Assembly (NCBI GenBank): GCA_022414725.1
Contig: CM039462.1
Span: forward strand, 99,532,579-99,596,578
DNA length: 64,000 nt
Direction: 5' to 3'
Source of the DNA: Microglena sp. YARC
Taxonomy: Eukaryota > Chlorophyta > Chlorophyceae > Chlamydomonadales > Chlamydomonadaceae
The notes beneath the pieces were generated by a model, which saw nothing but the letters and a program-made list of their open reading frames with translations, had not been told where the DNA came from and did not search any database. A program made the position numbers and the translations under genes. This document shows positions 61,301 to 64,000 of this stretch, piece by piece (the stretch's first letter is position 1; every line of letters begins with the position of its first letter).

Positions 61301-61700
61301 CCACCGTCACGACCGTCATCATCATCACCACCACCATCACCATCACCACCGTCATCATCATCATCATCATCATCATCATCACTACCACCACCATCACGAC
61401 CATCATCATCATCACCACCACCACCACCGTCACGGCCGTCATCATCATCACCAACACCACCATCATCACCACCGACATCATCATCATCATCATCATCGCT
61501 ATAAGACAAATGCTTACCGCTGAGTAGGGAGGCAACATTGGTAGGTCCAAGGCTGCAGGTTGTAGTTCACGTACCGCCTTCTCCATCAGCTGACTTCGTG
61601 ACAGGAGCCATCCCAATGCAAGTAGGAGCCTACGACTGCTGGCAGCTTCTGGTAGCTTCCCCTTCAGGCCCCCTAATAATCCAGGGGGGCAGCCCCATAG
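39946..61700 (-). CDS. TEDC1: TEDC1-like (C14orf80) coiled-coil protein, exons to stop
   Basis: Nine minus-strand exons (61518-61700, 59457-59576, 56154-56257, 53403-53514, 48162-48383, 43948-44056, 42844-42965, 41613-41941, 39946-40078) total 1434 nt, or 478 codons with TGA. Every junction is GT..AG and every phase fits, which is strong evidence for one gene. The product is mostly helical and Ala/Leu/Gln/Glu-rich. As I recall human TEDC1, similar motifs occur in the same order: LPE-x-SRRLLLALGWLLSR, NALMLLGKARAQL, LTAHELYLLTSSQEM and CFQWLASVV. TEDC1 binds delta/epsilon-tubulin and stabilises centriole triplet microtubules, which suits a flagellate. The assignment rests on remembered local resemblance, not a search. 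The start codon and N-terminal exon(s) are not seen right of 61700. Introns (0.9-5 kb) consist almost wholly of repeats, many containing copies of the adjoining exon edge. Confidence 0.6.
40135..40720. repeat. 34-bp minisatellite grown from a MITE end, 17 units
   Basis: GATTGTTAGGGATCGGCATA and TCATATGAATGTAT recur every 34 bases with few variants (GGGATGGGC, TATCGTATG). The final unit runs straight into the MITE body at 40700-40857, so the array is an amplification of the element's left end. Confidence 0.88.
40700..40857. mobile_element. ATATCATATGAT MITE, copy 1
   Basis: The left end TAGGGATCGGCATATCGTAT pairs with the right end, reverse-complemented TTAGGGAACGGCAGTATGAT. The interior has ATGATATCATATGATATCAT palindromes and TTGGCCAAAGGTG. 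Copy 2 is at 42121-42290, and a left-end fragment is near 58552. Confidence 0.7.
40893..41063 (+). repeat. TTTAGCC/(CATA)n family copy
   Basis: CAGGGCCATTGTCGGGTAA ... CGATTGTTTGGGGTTCAG ... GGTTGGGCAAGTCCCTTTAG ... CCCCTGGACTGTAACA. A second AGTTGGGCAAGTCCCTTTAG fragment follows at 41099. Confidence 0.68.
41190..41600. repeat. (ATC)n/(CAT)n microsatellite
   Basis: About 400 bases of near-pure trinucleotide repeat with interspersed ACAATGATCAC. It lies in the intron directly downstream of the donor of exon h. Confidence 0.92.
41613..41941 (-). CDS. TEDC1: TEDC1-like exon h
   Basis: 329 bases, phase 0 in and phase 2 out: a Pro/Glu-rich linker (KAALPPEPTPEGPPPEPLQL), then ITEVDPSWVLPHDLQSATTA and a helical region ending ADEEVN. 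Acceptor CTGCCTCCCAG, donor GTAGGG. A large (ATC)n tract starts right after the donor. Confidence 0.76.
42003..42080 (-). repeat. Acceptor-side copy of TEDC1-like exon h
   Basis: One copy of the exon's first ~45 bases with acceptor and upstream intron (plus strand CCTTTTTCGTCTGGACCTCA ... GTAGTGCCTGGGAGGCAGTA), about 92 bases to the right of the real one. Confidence 0.85.
42121..42290. mobile_element. ATATCATATGAT MITE, copy 2
   Basis: The left end TAGGGATCGGGATATCATAT and right end GATATCATATCGCCGTTCCC form inverted ends. GATGTTGGCTAAAGGTG and GTCTAGTCAGACTGCCGGC are shared with copy 1. No tandem amplification is seen here. Confidence 0.72.
42300..42535. other. Intronic stretch without recognised features
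   Basis: No repeat family member or exon was recognised between MITE copy 2 and the next array. Confidence 0.4.
42536..42843 (-). repeat. ~60-bp array with donor-side copies of exon g
   Basis: GTAGCTTGACATATTCTAC, CTTTGCATGT and CTTAGGACCTACCTGTGTG recur about four times. ACCTACCTGTG is the reverse complement of the exon g donor junction (CACAG/GTAGGT). Confidence 0.7.
42844..42965 (-). CDS. TEDC1: TEDC1-like exon g
   Basis: 122 bases encoding ERLSMYGRVDPKTKKVAAPK and TSPHVTMEHFQALAAQ. There is a strong pyrimidine tract before the GCTACGCAG acceptor and the donor is GTAGGT. Both edges are duplicated in the introns. Confidence 0.74.
42990..43930 (-). repeat. ~120-140-bp array with acceptor-side copies of exon g
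   Basis: CATGGACAAGCGCTCGGCTG, CGTAGCACGATTGATAGGGC and GACTGTGGGATGAGA recur about seven times. Several copies include the acceptor and the ERLSMYG codons; others keep only the intron part. Confidence 0.85.
43948..44056 (-). CDS. TEDC1: TEDC1-like exon f
   Basis: 109 bases, phase 0 in and phase 1 out (SNVAARLLLHLDEQLIEAEV, AAKQQLAPARQ). The acceptor is CTGACTCAG and the donor GTGCGG. A typical coiled-coil heptad pattern. Confidence 0.7.
44057..44640. repeat. ~165-bp units with GT and poly-G tracts
   Basis: GCAACAAGGCCGACTGTCC, ACTTCTCATAGTTACGTCAC and GGTAGGTGTGGGGGTGAGGG recur about four times, separated by (GT)n and poly-G runs. CATTCAGGTGAGTCAA resembles the acceptor region of exon f, so this may be a decayed exon-edge array. 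Confidence 0.75.
44641..45545. repeat. ~110-bp units, C/CA-rich, about 8 copies
   Basis: AACGTGTGCATGAATGTGTG, AAGCTATGCCCCCC and AGTTCAGGTTAGCCAAGG recur, with variable (CCA)n/(CCCCA)n middles. It lies in the intron between exons e and f. Confidence 0.85.
45546..46200. repeat. (AAT)n, CAGCCAGCAATTTGGCTG copies and 33-bp repeat
   Basis: Two minus-orientation copies of the GAGCAGCC family (about 45712-45760 and 45895-45950) flank an AAT/ATT microsatellite. 46014-46195 is a ~33-bp tandem AGAGCAAAGTGATTTCTAAG. Confidence 0.7.
46200..46615. repeat. GT-rich duplication; no gene supported
   Basis: AGGTTGGCCGCTGCACATGG and AGGTTGGCCTCTGCACATTG flank a TGTGTGTATG-rich stretch. A minus-strand open frame at 46514-46720 has no recognised domain and runs into a dispersed repeat. 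Confidence 0.5.
46616..47190 (+). repeat. Dispersed GCATGGCGACGCATGA repeats, copy 2, with poly-C
   Basis: 46680-46840 matches 15660-15900 (GGCGATGGCTATGCA, AGTAGCCCAAGTAGCTAC). 46915-47045 is C-rich, and 47100-47175 matches the 5160-5290 repeat (CCAGACCCATGCGTCGC). Confidence 0.62.
47280..47640 (+). repeat. Two TTTAGCC/(CATA)n copies with expanded tail
   Basis: 47322-47368 and 47522-47628 are family members. The (CATA)n between them spans about 150 bases. GGCAATAGGCAA is tandem at 47280-47325. Confidence 0.75.
47685..48160. repeat. Fold-back half-elements, GAGGTGGTTG repeat and exon e donor-side copy
   Basis: Three half-copies of the CAGTGCAAGC element (47685, 47845, 48093) are interleaved with (GAGGTGGTTGA)n at 47775-47850. 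At 47963-48070 is a ~100-base copy of exon e's 3' part with its donor (plus strand TTGACCTGCCGTTCTCTCCC, CTCCGCCCAAAGCATGGTGT). Confidence 0.78.
48162..48383 (-). CDS. TEDC1: TEDC1-like exon e
   Basis: 74 codons in phase 0 (ALETASMLLTEQQQMAASAQ, LCFQWLASVVEEQAKAEGG, then an acidic stretch and GRERQVKVPATLQ). The acceptor TTTTTGTTCCTCAG lies only about 40 bases from a LINE insertion. The donor is GTTGGT. Confidence 0.78.
48424..49162 (+). mobile_element. LINE copy 2: 3' end fragment with pentamer tail
   Basis: Opposite in orientation to copy 1. It keeps only the last ~80 codons of the ORF (RYQKLFTDIYRHVHEDTDLT ... LADYLSTCRRARQEALDCL), the near-identical 3' UTR, and about 48 units of (ATGTA)n. 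The ORF's TAA is CAA here, so the frame runs on a few codons. It is severely 5'-truncated, as is usual for LINE insertions. It sits in the intron just upstream of TEDC1-like exon e. Confidence 0.88.
49163..49620. repeat. (ATC)n and (GAGTTAGTTGTTAGTT)n microsatellites
   Basis: 49170-49262 is ATC/ACC triplets. 49320-49615 is a degenerate GAGTTGAGTTAGTTGTTAGT repeat. Confidence 0.85.
49669..49863. mobile_element. hAT-like MITE, copy 2, with 8-bp target duplication
   Basis: 195 bases bounded by perfect CAGGGTACTACT/AGTAGTACCCTG ends, flanked on both sides by CTCATGAC (49661-49668 and 49864-49871). The 8-base duplication and CAGGG end are typical of hAT. Internally it is a rearranged inverted relative of 39571-39755 (CAACCCCCTGTGGG, GCGCAGCGCAC). 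It is inserted inside one unit of the exon d array. Confidence 0.88.
49872..50094. other. No feature recognised
   Basis: Contains TTTTGTTATCATTTCCCC, similar to a stretch near 53170. No exon is supported. Confidence 0.35.
50095..50225 (+). repeat. TTTAGCC/(CATA)n family copy
   Basis: GGGCCCCCGTCGGTATAATG, then GGTTCAGTTCATCAGTG ... AGGCAAGTCCCTTTAGCC ... CCCCTGGACTGTAATAACAT. This is one of the best full-length copies. Confidence 0.72.
50226..53402 (-). repeat. Large array of donor-side copies of TEDC1-like exon d
   Basis: Together with one unit at 49620-49668 interrupted by the MITE, 19 copies of plus-strand GAGCTGGTCAACAGGTACAG lie between 49641 and 53283. Most come with CAGTGCTTACCGTTACATGA, that is HELYLLTSSQDMESHVT plus the GTAAGC donor. 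C-rich/(CCA)n filler of ~40-100 bases separates units. Several copies also include KALTAH. 50280-50960 holds more decayed units (GCTTACCGTTATATAGCTTT). Two units are followed by TTTAGCC-family pieces (52785, 52972). Confidence 0.88.
53403..53514 (-). CDS. TEDC1: TEDC1-like exon d
   Basis: 112 bases. The first G completes Arg, then LHQKLLEEQAALGVGKALTA and HELYLLTSSQEMESHVT follow; it ends in phase 0 at GTAAGC. Nineteen donor-side partial copies lie to the left and two acceptor-side copies to the right. Confidence 0.75.
53515..54700 (-). repeat. (GGT)n/(GTGGTGTTGGTG)n tract with two acceptor-side copies of exon d
   Basis: About 1.1 kb of G/T-only plus-strand repeat. Copies of exon d's 5' part (plus strand TGCTGCTTGCTCTTCCAACA, GCTTTTGATGAAGCCT) are at 54236-54275 and 54636-54680. 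The latter is preceded by a better pyrimidine tract than the called exon, so it may be the ancestral acceptor. Confidence 0.85.
54700..55326 (-). repeat. ~130-bp array, about 5 units, partly open
   Basis: GTGAATCTGAGTCACTGAAA, CATCCTTGATCATTGCAGC and ACATCTCGACGTGTGGAATA recur. On the minus strand two adjacent units read in one frame (QCAAMIKDDGINELIIYSTR, RDVLYLRLAH). It may derive from an exon edge, but no copy has both splice sites, and exons c and d join in phase without it. Confidence 0.7.
55327..55600 (-). repeat. TTTAGCC-family copy (minus) and a further decayed 130-bp unit
   Basis: GTCCAGGGGTAGACCAAACAG ends near 55345; AACAATCAGTTTATCAACGG near 55424 marks the 5' end. 55465-55570 resembles the 54700-55326 unit. 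Confidence 0.6.
55600..56153. repeat. CCCACCC and CACA simple repeats; rest unassigned
   Basis: 55605-55730 is C/A-rich with a CACCCACCCTATAGC motif. 55798-55910 is (CA)n/(CCCA)n. 55911-56153 shows no exon I can support. Confidence 0.55.
56154..56257 (-). CDS. TEDC1: TEDC1-like exon c
   Basis: 104 bases, phase 0 in and phase 2 out (HWEAVEAGANNALMLLGKAR, AQLFALQSLMDSRL). The acceptor follows TGTATACACAG; the donor is GTGCGT. Confidence 0.76.
56258..56700 (-). repeat. Two acceptor-side copies of exon c with (GGT/AGT)n
   Basis: The first ~50 bases of exon c and its acceptor recur at about 56335-56400 and 56625-56692 (plus strand GCGTGCTTCCACAGCATCC; GCGCCTGCTTCTACAGC). They read HWDAVEARANNALM and HWKAVEAGANNALM. 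TGGTAGTGG microsatellite separates them. Confidence 0.86.
56700..57770. repeat. 59-bp satellite, about 18 units
   Basis: GGGGCAGTGCCATACAAACA, GTGACATTCAGACACGTTAA and AGAGAATAACAGTGGCA recur every 59 bases at near identity (GTGCCATAC at 56822 and 56881). The array is young and homogenised. The period is not a multiple of three, so open frames here are spurious. Confidence 0.92.
57771..58090. repeat. ~75-bp units with (GGTT)n
   Basis: GAGACGTGACCTAGATGTCT, GCGTCATATGGGTTGG and TTGGTTGGTTGG recur five times. Confidence 0.85.
58100..58365. repeat. (GTAT)n then (CTGT)n microsatellite
   Basis: About 150 bases of GTAT are followed by about 100 of CTGT. It directly abuts a minus-strand TTTAGCC-family copy at 58400-58460 and is probably its expanded tail. 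Confidence 0.93.
58461..58888. other. Mostly unassigned, with a MITE end fragment
   Basis: 58552-58585 has TTAGGGACCGGCATATCGTT, a left-end fragment of the ATATCATATGAT MITE. No other feature is recognised. Confidence 0.45.
58889..59139 (-). mobile_element. tRNA-derived SINE, copy 2
   Basis: ~251 bases, reverse orientation of 3702-3953. Minus-strand head TGGCTCAATGG, then GATTCGAATCC in a T-arm-like GCAGG/CCTGC stem. The body CAGGCAGCCGTAATATC and end GAGCGCCTCTAG match copy 1. High similarity along the full length supports a defined unit. Confidence 0.75.
59140..59456 (-). repeat. Two donor-side copies of exon b
   Basis: Plus strand GCGCACACCTCTCTAGCG, GGAGTCGGACTAGCAATGCG and TTCACTTCATCCACGTA at about 59160-59225 and 59300-59370. 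They read VNALLVRLQ and carry the GTGTGC donor. Confidence 0.85.
59457..59576 (-). CDS. TEDC1: TEDC1-like exon b
   Basis: 40 codons in phase 0 (DTSDSRHVHESYVVPAQEAS, AYVAKVNALLVRLQEAKAKE). Acceptor CCCTCAG, donor GTGTGC. Both edges are copied into neighbouring introns. Confidence 0.75.
59577..60255 (-). repeat. Acceptor-side copies of exon b with GT/poly-G tracts
   Basis: Copies at about 59742-59805, 59955-60025 and 60165-60235 (plus strand CTTGAGCCGCTACAACATAG, GGACATGTCTGCTGTCAC, TTGTGTCCTGRGG) read DTSDSRHVHESYVV. They are separated by poly-G and (GTGTGG)n. Confidence 0.86.
60256..60600. other. G-rich tail and T-rich simple sequence
   Basis: 60360-60470 has TTTTACTTTTCC-type repeats. Nothing else is recognised. 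Confidence 0.4.
60594..60660 (-). mobile_element. SINE fragment
   Basis: GGATAACGCCTGGTGGGGCG, then GAGGTCCCGCGGCATAG, matches the body of the copies at 58944 and 24767. The tRNA-like head is absent. Confidence 0.6.
60661..61517 (-). repeat. Donor-side copies of exon a with (CCA)n/(ATC)n tracts
   Basis: 60872-60935 repeats exon a's last ~50 bases (plus strand GAGTAGGGAGGCAACATTGG, TAGGTCCAAGGCTGCAGG). 60700-60740 is a worn copy. The rest is (ACC)n/(ATC)n, with CGTCATCATCATCACC subunits. Confidence 0.84.
61518..61700 (-). CDS. TEDC1: TEDC1-like exon a
   Basis: 61 codons in phase 0, acceptor ATTACCTTCAG, donor GTAAGC. It contains LPEAASSRRLLLALGWLLSR and QLMEKAVRELQPAALDLPML, the stretch most like known TEDC1. 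Confidence 0.75.
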
Positions 61701-61734
61701 CTGAAGGTAATGTAGGACCATGATAGATCCTGTT

Positions 61735-61870
61735 ACCAGATTGACAAAGGAATTGGTGTTTGTTGTGACAAAGGAATTGGTGTTTGTTGTGACAAAGGAA
61801 TTGGTGTTTGTTGTGACAGAGGAATTGGTGTTTGTTTTGACAAAGGAATCGGTGCAAATTGCGACAAGAT
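61735..61870. repeat. 24-bp minisatellite, 5 units
   Basis: GACAAAGGAATTGGTGTTTG and TTGT repeat five times, just upstream (minus strand) of exon a. Confidence 0.85.
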
Positions 61871-61934
61871 AATTGGATGATAAGAAAAGTATTGAATCCA
61901 GAAAAGGGCTGCAAGTTCAACAGCCACACTTGGG

Positions 61935-63065
61935 CAGGGGGCAAGACCCAAAGAGCCCCAGGGGGGCCCAAGAACCCAAGAACCAAGGGGGCCCAAGGGG
62001 TCCCAAGACCTCAAGACCCAAGGGGGTCCAAGACCCCAACACCCAAGGGGGTCCAAAACCCCAACACCCAAGGGATTCCAAGACCCCAAGACCCAAGGGG
62101 GTCCAAGACCCCAAGACCCAAGGGAATCCAAGACCCCAAGACCCAAGGGGGTCCAAGACCCCAAGACCCAAGGGGGTCCAAGACCCCAAGACCCAAGGGG
62201 GTCCAAGACCCCAAGACCCAAGAGGTCCCAAGACCCAAGGGGGTCCAAGACCCCAAGACCCCAAGAACCAAGGGGGCCCAAAACCCCAAGAACCAAGGGG
62301 GTCCAAGACCCCAAGACCCCAAGAACCAAGGGGGCTCAAAACACCAAGAACCAAGGGGGTCCAAGATCCCAAGACCCAAGGGGGTCCAAGACCCAAAGAC
62401 TCAAGGGGGTCCAAGACCCAAAGAGCCAAGGGGGCCAAGAACCAAATACCAAAGGGGGCCAAAGACCCCAAGACCCAAGGGGGTCCAAGACCCCAAGACC
62501 CAAGGGGGTCCAAGACCCCAAGACCCAAGAGGTCCCAAGAGCCAAGGGGGTCCAAGACCCAAAGAGCCAAGGGGGTCCAAGACCCAAAGAGCCAAGGGGG
62601 CCAAGAACCAAATACCAAAGGGGGCCTAAGACTCCAAGACCCATGGGGGTCCAAGACCCAAAGACTCAAGGGGGCCCAAGACTCCAAGACCCAAGGGGGC
62701 CCAAGACCCAAGGGGGTCCAAGACCCAAAGTCCCAAGGGGTCCAAGAACCCAAGACCAAAGGGGGCCAAAGACCCCAAGACCCAAGGGGGCCCAAGACCC
62801 AAAGACCCTAGGGGGCCCAAGACCCCAAGACCCAAGGGGGCCCAAGACCCAAAGACCCTAGGGGGCCCAAGACCCAAAGACCCAAGGGGGCCCAAGACCC
62901 AAAGACCCTAGGGGGCCCAAGACCCAAAGACCCAAGGGGGCCCAAGACCCAAAGACCCTAGGGGGTCCAAGACCCAAAGACCCAAGGGGGCCCAAGACCC
63001 AATGACCCAAGGGGGCACAAGACCCAAATATCCAAGGGGGCCCAGGACCCAAAGGCCAAGAGATA
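61935..63065. repeat. ~24-bp minisatellite CCCAAGACCCAAGGGGGTCC
   Basis: Over 40 units of CCAAGACCCCAAGACCCAAG and GGGGGTCC, with subfamilies (AAAGACCCTAGGGGGCCC to the right). GGGGG and CCC within one unit allow hairpins. The very long open frames on both strands are low-complexity artefacts. Confidence 0.9.
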
Positions 63066-63084
63066 GTTGTAGGCACATGCCCCG

Positions 63085-63451
63085 TAGCTTTTCTTTTCAG
63101 CTACGAGCAGCAGATTCTAGGCAGCTCCCCAAGCTCTCTTATCGTCCTAACCTTAAGCAACCTAGAGCACTAAGAAGCTGATATCGTCAGTTTTCAAGTT
63201 CTTTCGGGATATTGGGGTTTGGCCCACTGGCAGGCTCAGGCAGCTACCTATAAGCTGGTGCTGGAAGCTTTGGGTTTGGCCCACTGGCAGTCTGAGGTAG
63301 CTGCCTGGAAGCTGGTGCTGGGAGCTTTGGGTTTGGCCCACTGGCAGGCTGAGGTAGCTGCCTAGAATCTGGTGCTGTAAGCTTTGGGTTTGGCGCACTG
63401 GCAGGCTCAGGCAGCTGCCTAGAAGCTGCTGCTGGGAGACGAAAAGAAAAT
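63085..63451. mobile_element. Fold-back MITE, copy 4, internally amplified
   Basis: The left arm is GTAGCTTTTCTTTTCAGCTA, CGAGCAGCAGATTCTAGG; the right end is GCCTAGAAGCTGCTGCTGGG, AGACGAAAAGAAAA. The interior has four ~66-bp tandem units (GGTTTGGCCCACTGGCAGGC, GCTGCCTGGAAGCTGGTGC) made from the right arm, so the copy is ~370 bp against ~190 for its relatives. Confidence 0.75.
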
Positions 63452-63535
63452 GCCTGACATGCCCATTTAGGGGGGGGGGGGGGGGGGGAGTCCCTACCAC
63501 TCTGCGCAATCACTGTAGCACAAATAAGGACATTT

Positions 63536-63835
63536 GTGTCCACCAAGTATGCAGTGTTTTTTGTCCGTTGTTTGCTGTTTAGTGGTGGTCGTGGTGATGT
63601 TTTTTATTTTGGTGTTGGTGTTGATGCTATTTTCGGTGTTGGTGTCGGCGATGATGTTGTTGCTGTGCCCACAACAGACAACAAACACCACATACTAGAT
63701 GGGCACAGCAACAACATCCCCACCACCACCACCACTAAACAACAAACAACAGACAACGGACGACAAACACCACATACTAGGTGGACATAGCAACAACACC
63801 ATTGCCAACACCCACACCGAAAATAGCATCAACAC
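63536..63835. repeat. Nested inverted repeat with (GTT/AAC) arms
   Basis: 63536-63602 (TGTCCACCAAGTATGCAGTG ... GTTTAGTGGTGG) pairs with about 63718-63788 (CCACCACTAAACAACAAAC ... CATACTAGGTGGACA). 63610-63672 (TTGATGCTATTTTCGGTGTT) pairs with 63790-63838 (ACACCGAAAATAGCATCAAC). No coding sequence is supported. Confidence 0.7.
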
Positions 63836-64000
63836 CCATGCCTGCCCCCAAACCCATGCCTACCTCCACATCCATGCCCATGCCCATGCTCGCCTCCACA
63901 CCAATGCCTTCCCACACACCCATGCCCATGCCCGCCCCCTCACCCATGCTTACCCCCATAACTATGCCCGCACATACACCCAGGCCTACCCCCACACCCA
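63836..64000. repeat. CCCATGCC/ACCCATGC C-rich minisatellite
   Basis: Short degenerate CCCATGCCTACCCCCACA-type units run to the window end. Confidence 0.75.

Noticed and set aside
61859..62811. Collagen-like Pro/Gly/Gln/Lys frames on the plus strand
   Set aside because: A 24-bp minisatellite open in several frames and on both strands. It has no start context or flanking domain, and lies inside or beside an intron of the minus-strand gene.

Overview
The window is eukaryotic nuclear DNA. It holds intron-split genes with GT..AG introns and an exceptional load of microsatellites, minisatellites, short non-autonomous transposons and one long satellite block. A spliceosomal WD40 protein, a WW/GYF-domain protein and a TEDC1-like (centriole triplet-microtubule) protein, together with the repeat style, suggest a flagellated green alga of the Chlamydomonadales/Volvocales type. 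The species cannot be determined from the sequence alone. Less than about 10% of the window looks coding.

Layout. (1) 1-12534, minus strand: the 5' five exons of a PRL1/PLRG1 (Prp46) gene, with introns filled by satellites (61, 101, ~95, ~149 and ~170 bp units), a tRNA-like SINE and fold-back elements. The remaining WD40 exons must lie left of base 1. (2) 12535-14540: the probable divergent intergenic/5' region, with repeats and no gene I can support. (3) 14541-20565, plus strand: a gene with a WW domain, a GYF domain, a long Ala/Asp/Glu-rich repetitive middle and a basic C-terminus. (4) 20799-21111: a near-perfect 135-bp-arm hairpin. (5) 21411-23780, minus strand: a 5'-truncated, frameshifted non-LTR retrotransposon ending in a pentanucleotide tail. 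(6) 23781-26030: small MITE-like elements, a SINE and an inverted repeat pair. (7) 26030-38636: a ~570-bp satellite, broken by a 1000-N gap and decaying into what looks like uncorrected-read noise around it. (8) 39946-61700, minus strand: nine exons of one gene (TEDC1-like) that join into 478 in-phase codons including the stop, spread over 21.8 kb of repeats. Its N-terminal exon(s) lie right of 61700 and are not recognised. (9) 61701-64000: 24-bp minisatellites, a fold-back element and an inverted repeat.

The most unusual observation is that most real exons are bordered by intronic tandem arrays whose unit contains a piece of that exon's own edge plus its splice site. Examples are PRL1 exons 3 and 4, the WW exon, the GYF exon, and at least seven of nine TEDC1-like exons, one with 19 copies. 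The arrays therefore carry many decoy or alternative splice sites. I found no prokaryote-type operon, CRISPR array, rRNA gene or autonomous complete transposon.
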